A stretch of DNA of 8,937 bases from Caryophanales bacterium UBA6769 (lineage in GTDB: Bacteria > Bacillota > Bacilli > Bacillales > UBA6769). The DNA lies in contig DKGN01000067.1 in assembly GCA_002453275.1 (NCBI GenBank), positions 1 through 8,937 of the forward strand, written 5' to 3'. The stretch's first letter is position 1. Every line of letters begins with the position of its first letter. The notes beneath the pieces are model-generated. The model saw nothing but the letters and a program-made list of their open reading frames with translations. It made no database searches and was not told the origin of the DNA. The position numbers and the translations under genes were made by a program. Shown here piece after piece: positions 1 to 5,686 of the stretch.

Positions 1-13
1 TGAGGTGATTTAA
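1..13 (+). CDS. rplO: 3' end of rplO (ribosomal protein L15), partial
   Basis: Only the last codons lie in the window. In the frame ending at the TAA at 11-13 they read Glu-Val-Ile-stop. Bacillus L15 proteins characteristically end in Glu-Val-Ile, and rplO directly precedes secY in the spc operon of Firmicutes, so this is very probably the end of rplO. The stop TAA shares its last A with the secY ATG (TAATG), which suggests translational coupling, and the final rplO codons double as the secY ribosome binding site. Three codons are thin evidence by themselves; the call rests on synteny. Confidence 0.6.
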
Positions 14-1302
14 TGTTCCGGACAATATCTAACATGTTTCGGGTTGCCGACTTACGTAGAAAAATTATTTTTACATTACTCATGCTCGTCGTCTTTCGAA
101 TTGGAGCGTTTATCCCTGTTCCAGGTGTAAACAAGGATGTCCTGCAGTTTAGCGGAGACGCTAGCTTGTTCGGAGTCTTGAACATGTTCGGGGGTGGAGC
201 GTTAGAGCGTTTTTCCATCTTTGCAATGGGAATTATGCCATACATTACAGCCTCGATTATCGTTCAACTTTTACAAATGGACGTTGTGCCTAAGTTTGCT
301 GAATGGGCAAAGCAAGGGGAAGTTGGAAGACGAAAGCTTGCTCAATTTACTAGATATGGAACGATCGTGTTAGGGTTTATTCAAGCGATGGCATTATCGT
401 TTGGTTTTAACAATTTATTTCCTGGACTTGTCCCGAACCCGAGTGTTTCAACATATCTCGTAATTGCACTCGTATTAACATCTGGAACGGCATTTTTAAT
501 GTGGCTCGGTGAACAGATTACAGCAAATGGGGTCGGAAATGGAATTTCGATTATCATTTTTGCGGGAATCGTGGCAGCCATTCCGACGAGTGTCCAACAA
601 GTCTACTTGTCACAGTTCCAAAACCCTGATCAATTGTTTATCAGTATTGCGAAAACATTGGGTCTCGTTCTTGCGGTTTTACTTATCGTTGTTGTCATTA
701 TTTTTGTACAACAAGGAATCCGCAAAATTCCAATTCAATACGCTCAGCGCGTTTCTGTAGGACGTCAAACAGTTGGCGGTCAATCAACACACTTACCGAT
801 CAAAGTAAACGCTGCTGGTGTAATCCCTGTTATTTTTGCAGTCGCAATTTTTTATACACCACGAACGATTGCTGGCTTTTTTGGGGATAGCAAATTCGCA
901 AACTGGCTCGTTCAGACAGTTGACTACGCCAATCCAATCGGTGCAACTGTTTATGCACTTTTAATTATTGGCTTTACGTATTTCTATACATTCGTTCAGG
1001 TAAACCCAGAACAAATGGCAGAAAACCTTAAGAAGCAAGGTGGATATATACCTGGCACGCGTCCTGGGAAAGCGACACAAGATCGAATTACGAGCATTTT
1101 ATACCGATTAACATTTGTCGGTTCAATTTTCTTAGCTGTCGTTGCCATCATCCCAATCTTTTTTACGACAATCGCAAATCTCCCGCCTTCCGTTCAAATT
1201 GGGGGCACGAGTATTCTCATTGTCGTTGGAGTTGCACTTGACACGATGAAGCAAATTGACAGTCAGCTAATAGAACGTCATTATAAAGGATTCATCAAGT
1301 AG
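13..1302 (+). CDS. secY: SecY, channel subunit of the Sec translocon
   Basis: This is the pore-forming subunit of the SecYEG protein-conducting channel in the cytoplasmic membrane. It passes unfolded preproteins driven by SecA and receives nascent membrane proteins from the ribosome. The 429-residue product has the usual Bacillus length and about ten hydrophobic spans, for example near residues 17-36, 67-88, 115-135, 147-167, 176-192, 214-232, 268-288, 310-328, 365-385 and 398-411. Family landmarks are the plug-region GGGALERFSIFAMGI at about 60-74, GEQITANGVGNGISI at 166-180, and the cytosolic loop YIPGTRPGK at 345-353; Arg350 there matches the arginine needed for SecA-driven export in E. 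coli (Arg357). The start is supported by GAGGTGAT at 2-9 and by the family N-terminus MFxTISN. The cytosolic loop at 246-256 differs in sequence from B. subtilis, a normally variable spot. The spc position, after rplO and before adk, is typical. Confidence 0.98.
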   Translation: MFRTISNMFRVADLRRKIIFTLLMLVVFRIGAFIPVPGVNKDVLQFSGDASLFGVLNMFGGGALERFSIFAMGIMPYITASIIVQLLQMDVVPKFAEWAKQGEVGRRKLAQFTRYGTIVLGFIQAMALSFGFNNLFPGLVPNPSVSTYLVIALVLTSGTAFLMWLGEQITANGVGNGISIIIFAGIVAAIPTSVQQVYLSQFQNPDQLFISIAKTLGLVLAVLLIVVVIIFVQQGIRKIPIQYAQRVSVGRQTVGGQSTHLPIKVNAAGVIPVIFAVAIFYTPRTIAGFFGDSKFANWLVQTVDYANPIGATVYALLIIGFTYFYTFVQVNPEQMAENLKKQGGYIPGTRPGKATQDRITSILYRLTFVGSIFLAVVAIIPIFFTTIANLPPSVQIGGTSILIVVGVALDTMKQIDSQLIERHYKGFIK

Positions 1303-1317
1303 GATGGAGGGATGACG
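1303..1317 (+). promoter_or_regulatory. adk ribosome binding site that decides the start
   Basis: GGAGGG at 1306-1311 directly abuts the in-frame ATG at 1312 but lies 6 nt before the second ATG at 1318. Only the second has workable spacing. Starting there also gives the family N-terminus (Met, one polar residue, then LVLMGLPGAGKGT) and exactly 217 residues, the usual Bacillus Adk length. Confidence 0.8.
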
Positions 1318-1971
1318 ATGGATCTCGTATTGATGGGCTTACCTGGAGCCGGTAAAGGCACACAGGCAGAAAAAATAATTGCGAAATACGGTATCCCTCA
1401 TATATCAACTGGAGATATGTTCCGTGCAGCAATCAAAGAAGGAACACCGCTTGGCAAACAAGCGAAACAGTTTATGGATGCCGGAGAATTAGTCCCGGAT
1501 GAAGTGACGATTGGAATCGTTCGTGAACGGTTAGCAAAATCGGATTGTGACGATGGATTTTTGCTTGACGGGTTTCCAAGAACCGTTCCACAAGCGGAAG
1601 CGCTTGACGCCATTTTACAAGACATGAACCGTTCCATCGACTACGTCATTAACATTAATGTTGAACGCGATAAATTATTAGAACGTTTAACAGGGAGACG
1701 GGTTTGTCGAAACTGTGGAGCAACGTATCACATGGTCTTCAACCGTCCGAAACAGGATGGAACTTGTGACAAGTGTGGTGGCGAGCTCTATCAGCGTGAA
1801 GATGACAATGAAAAAACAGTCGCAAATCGATTAGAAGTGAACATCAATCAGCAAGAACCATTGCTTCAATACTATGAAGATACAGGTGTGCTGCAAACGG
1901 TTGATGGCAACCGGGACATCGATGAAGTGTTCGAAGACGTCGATAACCTAATCGGGAGCCTCTCTGAATGA
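1318..1971 (+). CDS. adk: Adenylate kinase (long, zinc-binding LID form)
   Basis: It catalyses ATP + AMP = 2 ADP in the cytoplasm, balancing the adenylate pool. Counting from the ATG at 1318, the P-loop GLPGAGKGT is residues 7-15, the AMP-binding region includes Thr31, Arg36 and the GFPR motif ending at Arg88, and the LID spans about 127-165 with Arg127. The LID carries Cys130, Cys133, Cys150 and Cys153, a complete four-cysteine zinc site. B. subtilis has Asp at the fourth position, whereas G. stearothermophilus has four Cys as here. An upstream in-frame ATG at 1312 is disfavoured because it touches the Shine-Dalgarno. The gene starts 15 bp after secY ends, and its TGA overlaps the map start by 4 bp (ATGA). 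Its place between secY and map is standard in Bacilli. Confidence 0.98.
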   Translation: MDLVLMGLPGAGKGTQAEKIIAKYGIPHISTGDMFRAAIKEGTPLGKQAKQFMDAGELVPDEVTIGIVRERLAKSDCDDGFLLDGFPRTVPQAEALDAILQDMNRSIDYVININVERDKLLERLTGRRVCRNCGATYHMVFNRPKQDGTCDKCGGELYQREDDNEKTVANRLEVNINQQEPLLQYYEDTGVLQTVDGNRDIDEVFEDVDNLIGSLSE

Positions 1972-2714
1972 TTGTTCTTAAGACAGACCGGGAAATTAAG
2001 ATTATGCGTGAAGCAGGCAGAATCGTCGCCTTAACACATGAGGAATTACAGAAACATATCCGACCAGGTGTGACGACGAATGAACTTGATGCAATCGCTG
2101 AAGAATTCATTCGGTCAATGGATGCAATCCCTTCTTTTAAAGGCTATAATGGGTTTGCTGGTAGTATATGTACGTCAGTAAACGAAGAGCTTGTACACGG
2201 CATTCCCGGTGAGCTTGTATTACAAGAAGGGGACATTATAAGCATCGATGTCGGAGCGTGTTATGAGGGCTACCATGGGGATTCAGCTTGGACGTATCCG
2301 GTCGGTACAATCGATGCTGAGAGTAGAAGACTGATGGAAGTAACGGAACAGTCCCTCTATCGTGGCTTGGAAGAAGCGAAGCCTGGTGAACGACTTTCGA
2401 ATATCTCCCATGCTATTCAAACGTATGTTGAAGCAGAAGGCTTCTCGATCGTTCGTGAATACGTTGGCCACGGAATCGGACAGAACTTACATGAAGACCC
2501 ACAAATTCCGCATTACGGTCCACCAGGGAGAGGTCCCCGGCTTAGACAAGGAATGGTCCTCTGCATTGAACCAATGGTGAATGCGGGTGCACGTTATGTC
2601 AAGACACTTGCGGATAATTGGACAGTCGTAACAACAGATGGTAAGCGATGTGCTCACTATGAGCATACGATTGCGATAATGGAAGATGGTTATGAGATAT
2701 TAACAATAGCCTAA
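1968..2714 (+). CDS. map: Type I methionine aminopeptidase
   Basis: It removes the initiator methionine from nascent proteins when the second residue is small, acting in the cytoplasm at the ribosome exit after deformylation. The 248-residue length is typical of Bacillus type Ia enzymes, which lack the N-terminal zinc-finger extension. All five dimetal ligands of the pita-bread fold are visible: Asp94 (SIDVGA), Asp105 (GDSAWT), His168 (YVGHGIG), Glu201 (CIEPM) and Glu232 (YEHTIAI). The substrate-contacting His77 (ELVHGIPG) is also present. These equal E. coli D97, D108, H171, E204, E235 and H79 with a constant offset. The ATG overlaps the adk stop as ATGA, implying translational coupling; GGGAG at 1954-1958 inside adk may help initiation. 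Confidence 0.98.
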   Translation: MIVLKTDREIKIMREAGRIVALTHEELQKHIRPGVTTNELDAIAEEFIRSMDAIPSFKGYNGFAGSICTSVNEELVHGIPGELVLQEGDIISIDVGACYEGYHGDSAWTYPVGTIDAESRRLMEVTEQSLYRGLEEAKPGERLSNISHAIQTYVEAEGFSIVREYVGHGIGQNLHEDPQIPHYGPPGRGPRLRQGMVLCIEPMVNAGARYVKTLADNWTVVTTDGKRCAHYEHTIAIMEDGYEILTIA

Positions 2715-2717
2715 GTG

Positions 2718-2729
2718 AAGGTGATGTTC
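2718..2729 (+). promoter_or_regulatory. Ribosome binding site for the KOW-domain gene
   Basis: AAGGTGAT at 2718-2725 matches part of the anti-Shine-Dalgarno complement and lies just before a GTG at 2730. Earlier in-frame candidates (GTG 2715, GTG 2721, ATG 2724) sit before or inside this site, and nothing upstream of them looks like a ribosome binding site. This favours the GTG at 2730. Confidence 0.55.
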
Positions 2730-3050
2730 GTGAGTGAATCGGAATCACTTCCCAAGATAGGTCAGATTGTTTTTGTATTGCGAGGGAGAGAAGCTGGTCA
2801 TTACTGTGTTGTTATTGAACATTTGAATGACCGCTATGTACGAATTGCAGACGGAGAAAAACGAAAGTACGACCGAGCAAAAAAGAAAAACATCACTCAT
2901 CTCGAGGTCGTTGATTACGTATCTCCGGAAGTCAGAGAAAGCATCAAAGAAACAGGTCGCGTTTCAAATGGAAAGTTGCGCTTTGCAATTTCTAAATATT
3001 TACATGACCAAGTTCTTGATCTGAAGAAGGGAGAGCAAATCGATGGCTAA
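2730..3050 (+). CDS. ybzG: KOW-domain RNA-binding protein (L14e/L6e/L27e-like, YbzG-type)
   Basis: This is a small basic protein of about 106 residues with an N-terminal KOW motif, roughly residues 9-36, built around KIGQIVFVLRGREAGHYCVV. A Lys/Arg-rich stretch follows at about 48-56, then a charged, probably helical C-terminus. The KOW fold binds RNA in ribosomal proteins and NusG. Proteins of this type are encoded between map and infA in many Bacilli and Clostridia and are annotated as ribosomal-protein L14e/L6e/L27e-like, but I know of no established function; a role in ribosome assembly or translation is an inference from the fold and neighbours. The likely start is GTG 2730, although GTG 2715 and ATG 2724 are in frame. 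The gene follows map by 15 bp and its 3' end overlaps infA by 8 bp, so all three are probably translated in a coupled way. Confidence 0.85.
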   Translation: MSESESLPKIGQIVFVLRGREAGHYCVVIEHLNDRYVRIADGEKRKYDRAKKKNITHLEVVDYVSPEVRESIKETGRVSNGKLRFAISKYLHDQVLDLKKGEQIDG

Positions 3051-3261
3051 AGAAGATGTCATTGAAATGGAAGGAACGGTTGTTGAGCCGTTACCAAACG
3101 CAATGTTTCGAGTCGAACTCGAAAATGGTCATACAATTTTAGCCCACGTGTCTGGTAAAATTCGTATGCACTACATCCGTATTTTACCTGGAGATAAAGT
3201 AACAGTGGAAATGTCTCCATACGATTTAACACGTGGTCGTATCACATATCGTTTTAAATAA
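3043..3261 (+). CDS. infA: Translation initiation factor IF-1
   Basis: IF1 binds the A site of the 30S subunit during initiation and works with IF2 and IF3. The 72-residue protein is a single S1-type OB fold, nearly identical to the B. subtilis protein, with the family core LAHVSGKIRMHYIRILPGDKV at about 33-53 and the terminal SPYDLTRGRITYR at 58-70. The ATG lies 9 nt after AAGGGAG (3027-3033), and the gene begins inside the last codons of the KOW gene (8 bp overlap, different frame). It is the last tightly packed gene of this half of the window; a 165-bp gap follows. Confidence 0.98.
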   Translation: MAKEDVIEMEGTVVEPLPNAMFRVELENGHTILAHVSGKIRMHYIRILPGDKVTVEMSPYDLTRGRITYRFK

Positions 3262-3410
3262 ACTAAAAACATTCGCAAGTTAGGAACAAGAAGATCAAGG
3301 AAGTGAAACGCGAAGCGACGCAACGTATTATTGTATACGTGGGAAGTTGAGAGTTGAAACTGACGCAGAGATTCGATGTTCATAAATTGCGAGAGAAACT
3401 CCGAATCTTA
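3262..3410 (+). other. infA-rpmJ intergenic leader with inverted repeats
   Basis: No gene is seen here. ACGTAT at 3323-3328 is inverted as ATACGT at 3335-3340 with a 6-nt loop. AGATTCG at 3369-3375 is inverted as CGAATCT at 3402-3408 with a 26-nt loop, and its right arm ends 2 nt before the rpmJ Shine-Dalgarno GGGAGGT (3411-3417). A crossing alternative, GAGTT 3351-3355 with AACTC 3397-3401, could compete or form a pseudoknot. A leader that controls access to the rpmJ site is an inference; the repeats are directly visible but modest. Confidence 0.4.
3303..3331 (+). promoter_or_regulatory. Candidate sigma-A promoter before rpmJ
   Basis: GTGAAA (3303-3308, 4 of 6 to TTGACA) and TATTAT (3326-3331, 5 of 6 to TATAAT) are separated by exactly 17 bp. 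If active, it would start transcription near 3338 and give the alpha segment rpmJ-rpsM-rpsK-rpoA-rplQ its own promoter, adding to read-through from spc. The -10 overlaps the ACGTAT/ATACGT inverted repeat. Matches of this quality occur by chance, so this is tentative. Confidence 0.28.
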
Positions 3411-3426
3411 GGGAGGTAACTTAACA

Positions 3427-3540
3427 ATGAAAGTTAGAGCATCGGTAAAGCCGATTTGTGAAAAATGTAAAATTATTCGTCGTAAAGGTTCAGTCATGAT
3501 AATTTGTGAAAATCCAAAGCATAAACAACGCCAAGGTTAA
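3427..3540 (+). CDS. rpmJ: Ribosomal protein L36 (bL36, zinc-binding form)
   Basis: The 37-residue product matches Bacillus L36 almost throughout, starting MKVR and ending KHKQRQG. It is a late-assembling 50S protein that packs against 23S rRNA. The zinc ligands Cys11, Cys14, Cys27 and His32 are intact, so this is the C+ (zinc-binding) version rather than the zinc-free paralogue. It differs from B. subtilis at Ala5, usually Pro. GGGAGGT at 3411-3417 gives 9-nt spacing. The stop TAA at 3538-3540 is also the first part of the rpsM Shine-Dalgarno (TAAGGAGGTG), so termination and re-initiation are probably coupled. Its place between infA and rpsM is standard. Confidence 0.97.
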   Translation: MKVRASVKPICEKCKIIRRKGSVMIICENPKHKQRQG

Positions 3541-3552
3541 GGAGGTGCAAGT

Positions 3553-3918
3553 ATGGCTCGTATAGCTGGTATCGACATTCCTCGTGAGAAGCGAATCGTC
3601 GTATCATTAACGTATATTTATGGTATCGGTGTGAAAAGAGCACAAGAAATTCTTGAAAAAGCAAACGTATCAGAAGATACGCGAGTTCGTGATTTAACAG
3701 ATGACGAATTAAATCGTATTCGTGAAGCTGTAGACACATACAGAATTGAAGGTGACCTTCGTCGTGAAGTGTCATTAAACGTCAAACGTCTTATTGAAAT
3801 TGGATCGTATCGTGGCATTCGTCACCGTCGTGGACTTCCAGTTCGCGGACAAAACACAAAAAACAACTCTCGTACTCGAAAAGGACCTCGTCGTACGATG
3901 GCAAATAAGAAACAGTAA
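3553..3918 (+). CDS. rpsM: Ribosomal protein S13 (uS13)
   Basis: S13 sits in the head of the 30S subunit, contacts the P-site tRNA with its C-terminal tail, and forms intersubunit bridges. The 121 residues equal the B. subtilis length. The start MARIAGIDIPREKR, the helical core, the signature RGIRHRRGLPVRGQ at 87-100 and the strongly basic tail at 101-120 are all present. GGAGGTG at 3541-3547, directly after the rpmJ stop, gives 5-nt spacing to ATG 3553. The gene lies in the alpha operon between rpmJ and rpsK. Confidence 0.98.
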   Translation: MARIAGIDIPREKRIVVSLTYIYGIGVKRAQEILEKANVSEDTRVRDLTDDELNRIREAVDTYRIEGDLRREVSLNVKRLIEIGSYRGIRHRRGLPVRGQNTKNNSRTRKGPRRTMANKKQ

Positions 3919-3934
3919 AGGAGGTAATGGTTAG

Positions 3935-4333
3935 ATGGCTGCACAACGCAAAACAAAGACGACGCGGAAGCGTCGCGTGAAAAAGAATATTGAAAATGGA
4001 ATTGCTCATATTAAATCGACGTTCAACAACACGATCGTAACAATTACAGACATGCACGGCCATGCTGTTTCATGGGCAAGCTCAGGAAACCTCGGATTTA
4101 AAGGATCACGTAAATCCACTCCATTTGCAGCTCAAATGGCTGCAGAGACAGCAGGCAAGACTGCGATTGAAAATGGCATGAAAACAGTCGAAGTGTCTGT
4201 AAAAGGACCAGGCTCTGGTCGAGAAGCTGCCATTCGTGCATTACAGGCAGTCGGACTTGAAGTAACAGCTATTCGTGACGTTACACCTGTCCCACATAAC
4301 GGATGCCGTCCACCAAAACGTCGTCGCGTATAA
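3935..4333 (+). CDS. rpsK: Ribosomal protein S11 (uS11)
   Basis: S11 binds 16S rRNA on the platform of the 30S subunit near the mRNA exit, close to where the Shine-Dalgarno helix forms. The 132-residue protein has the basic N-terminal arm (residues 5-17), the STFNNTIVTITD strand region at 28-39, the GSRKSTPFAAQMAAE core at 57-71, and the terminal signature DVTPVPHNGCRPPKRRRV at 115-132. AAAGGAGGT at 3917-3925 lies 9 nt before ATG 3935 and overlaps the rpsM stop region; the nearer ATG at 3927 is out of frame. It is one residue longer than I recall for B. subtilis S11, the difference lying in the variable N-terminus. Confidence 0.98.
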   Translation: MAAQRKTKTTRKRRVKKNIENGIAHIKSTFNNTIVTITDMHGHAVSWASSGNLGFKGSRKSTPFAAQMAAETAGKTAIENGMKTVEVSVKGPGSGREAAIRALQAVGLEVTAIRDVTPVPHNGCRPPKRRRV

Positions 4334-4363
4334 TACGCATGCTTATTAATGGGTTTGGAACGT

Positions 4364-4392
4364 AGTATAGTTTTTTAGACTATGTCTATACT
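4364..4392 (+). repeat. Overlapping inverted repeats (mutually exclusive hairpins)
   Basis: Three pairings share the same bases. AGTATAG 4364-4370 pairs with CTATACT 4386-4392 (7 bp). ATAGT 4367-4371 pairs with ACTAT 4379-4383 (5 bp plus two G-U). TAGAC 4376-4380 pairs with GTCTA 4384-4388 (5 bp, 3-nt loop). The second excludes both others; the first and third also clash at 4386-4388. All are AT-rich and individually weak. Confidence 0.35.
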
Positions 4393-4405
4393 GATGATGT
4401 ATAAA
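4376..4405 (+). promoter_or_regulatory. Weak candidate promoter before rpoA
   Basis: TAGACT (4376-4381, 4 of 6 to TTGACA) lies 18 bp before TATAAA (4400-4405, 5 of 6 to TATAAT). An internal promoter here would decouple rpoA and rplQ from the ribosomal genes upstream. There is no extended -10 TGn, and the region is AT-rich, so chance is a real explanation. Confidence 0.22.
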
Positions 4406-4468
4406 ATGCAAAAGAACGGGCATAAGCTATAAAGTTACTGCTGCTGAGAACCGCTTAAAGGAGAGGAA

Positions 4469-4492
4469 CTTCAGCTTTTTTAAAAGTTGAAG
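4469..4492 (+). other. RNA hairpin upstream of the rpoA ribosome binding site
   Basis: CTTCAGCTTTT (4469-4479) pairs with AAAAGTTGAAG (4482-4492): 11 consecutive pairs, one of them G-U. The formal 2-nt loop would open to a tetraloop. The following bases are GTCGACG, not a U-tract, so this is not an intrinsic terminator. It stands between the orphan Shine-Dalgarno-like AAAGGAGAGG and the true one, which suggests a role in translation initiation or mRNA processing (inference). Confidence 0.55.
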
Positions 4493-4521
4493 GTCGACGT
4501 TTTGAAGGAGGGTTTTGTTGG

Positions 4522-5466
4522 ATGATAGAGATCGAAAAACCAAAAATACAAACGCTAGATGTTAGTGAAGATGAAGGCTACGGGAAATTTGTTGTTGAGC
4601 CGCTCGAACGAGGGTATGGAACAACATTAGGGAATTCTCTACGAAGAATTTTACTGTCTTCCCTCCCTGGCGCTGCTGTTACAACTGTTCAAATCGATCA
4701 AGTGTTACATGAATTTTCAACAGTAGAAGGTGTCGTTGAAGACGTAACAGCGATTATTTTGAACTTAAAAAAGCTTGCATTGAAAATTTATTCCGATGAA
4801 GAAAAAACGATGGAAATTGATGTTCAAGGTGAAGGGGTTGTGACAGCAGCTGATATTCTTCATGACAGTGATGTAGAAATATTAAACCCCGACCTTCCAA
4901 TCGCAACAATTAGCGAAGATGGCGCACTTCGAATGAGAATCACGGCAAGACGTGGAAGAGGTTATGTGCCAGCTGAAGGAAACAAGTCTGAAGAATTGGC
5001 AATCGGTGTCGTCCCTGTCGACTCTATTTACACACCAGTCGAACGTGTAAATTATCATGTTGAAAATACGAGAGTTGGACAAGTAACGAACTTTGATAAG
5101 CTCACTCTTGAGGTGTGGACGAACGGAAGTCTTCGCCCTGAGGAAGCAGTCTCACTTGGCGCCAAAATCTTAACAGAACACTTGAATATATTTGTTAGCT
5201 TAACGGATGAAGCACAGCAAGCTGAAATTATGGTTGAGAAAGAAGAAGACCAAAAAGAAAAAGTGCTTGAAATGACGATTGAAGAGCTTGATCTATCTGT
5301 GCGCTCTTACAACTGCTTAAAACGGGCAGGCATCAATACGGTTCATGAGCTCACTCAAAAAACTGAAGAAGATATGATGAAAGTTCGAAACCTTGGACGG
5401 AAATCACTTCAAGAGGTGCAAGAGAAGCTTGCTGAACTGAATTTGGCATTACGTTCGGAAGAATAA
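4522..5466 (+). CDS. rpoA: RNA polymerase alpha subunit
   Basis: Alpha dimerises to nucleate assembly of the core enzyme (beta and beta' join the dimer), and its C-terminal domain contacts UP-element DNA and activators. The 314 residues equal the B. subtilis length. The N-terminal domain is about 1-230, including the dimer motif ERGYGTTLGNSLRRILLSSLPG at 29-50. An acidic/lysine linker follows at about 237-248, then the C-terminal domain at 250-314. The DNA-contact determinants are all present: Arg261, Asn264, Cys265, Gly292, Lys294, Ser295 and Glu298, a constant offset of four from E. coli R265 and partners. GAAGGAGGG at 4504-4512 fixes the start. The gene lies between rpsK and rplQ as in all Bacilli, with long non-coding gaps on both sides. 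Confidence 0.99.
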   Translation: MIEIEKPKIQTLDVSEDEGYGKFVVEPLERGYGTTLGNSLRRILLSSLPGAAVTTVQIDQVLHEFSTVEGVVEDVTAIILNLKKLALKIYSDEEKTMEIDVQGEGVVTAADILHDSDVEILNPDLPIATISEDGALRMRITARRGRGYVPAEGNKSEELAIGVVPVDSIYTPVERVNYHVENTRVGQVTNFDKLTLEVWTNGSLRPEEAVSLGAKILTEHLNIFVSLTDEAQQAEIMVEKEEDQKEKVLEMTIEELDLSVRSYNCLKRAGINTVHELTQKTEEDMMKVRNLGRKSLQEVQEKLAELNLALRSEE

Positions 5467-5513
5467 AGAAGACTTGGTTTAGATGGAGGTTACACTCTAA
5501 CTCTACAACCTTA

Positions 5514-5650
5514 GCCGCAAACGAAACGTAGGATGCGCAAGTAAAGATGATGCAACAAAATAGCTGCTTGATTATCCACCCTTCAATAGTGGATAGTATA
5601 CTTGCAGTCACACATGTTGCGTCATCATCTGCGTTCGAAGCTTGGTCGGC
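5514..5650 (+). repeat. Long imperfect palindrome / structured RNA element
   Basis: Nested complementary blocks run inward in order: GCCG 5514-5517 with CGGC 5647-5650; 5522-5532 with 5628-5637 (10 pairs, two G-U, one bulged A); 5546-5557 with 5615-5626 (12 consecutive pairs, one G-U); CTGC 5564-5567 with GCAG 5604-5607; and 5571-5579 with 5589-5597 (9 pairs, one G-U) closing a 9-nt loop. The two long inner stems are solid. The shortest outer block is weak. As RNA it would be an extended rod of about 80-135 nt; as DNA it could be the remnant of a small palindromic insertion. No family is recognised. Confidence 0.6.
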
Positions 5651-5658
5651 ACTTAACA

Positions 5659-5677
5659 CTCACTTACCTAAAGTGGG
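5659..5677 (+). other. Small hairpin upstream of rplQ
   Basis: CTCACTT (5659-5665) pairs with AAGTGGG (5671-5677) around a 5-nt loop: 7 pairs including one G-U. No U-tract follows. It is the first of two small hairpins between the long palindrome and the rplQ ribosome binding site. Confidence 0.4.
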
Positions 5678-5686
5678 AGATTAGGA

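Larger units (their letters stand above)
4334..4521 (+). other. rpsK-rpoA intergenic leader, no gene
   Basis: This 188-bp gap separates genes that are otherwise close together. It holds overlapping small inverted repeats (4364-4392), a weak promoter-like pair (4376-4405), a Shine-Dalgarno-like AAAGGAGAGG (4457-4466) with no start codon at workable distance, an 11-bp hairpin (4469-4492), and then the true rpoA ribosome binding site GAAGGAGGG (4504-4512, 9 nt before the ATG). No open reading frame with a credible start lies here. The whole segment is probably the rpoA 5' untranslated region within the operon mRNA. Confidence 0.6.

Noticed and set aside
1312..1317. ATG at 1312 as the adk start
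   Set aside because: It directly touches the GGAGGG site, leaving no spacing; ATG 1318 gives good spacing, the family N-terminus and the 217-residue family length.
4487..4525. TTG-initiated mini-ORF of 12 codons overlapping the rpoA start
   Set aside because: The only upstream Shine-Dalgarno-like site is about 20 nt away across a hairpin, and the reading frame has no features; no support as a leader peptide.
5483..5500. Five-codon mini-ORF (ATG GAG GTT ACA CTC TAA)
   Set aside because: The only Shine-Dalgarno-like motif lies inside the frame rather than before it, so there is no reason to think it is translated.
5351..5659. 102-residue minus-strand open frame over the rpoA end and the following gap
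   Set aside because: It overlaps the conserved alpha C-terminal domain and half of the palindrome, and shows no family features.
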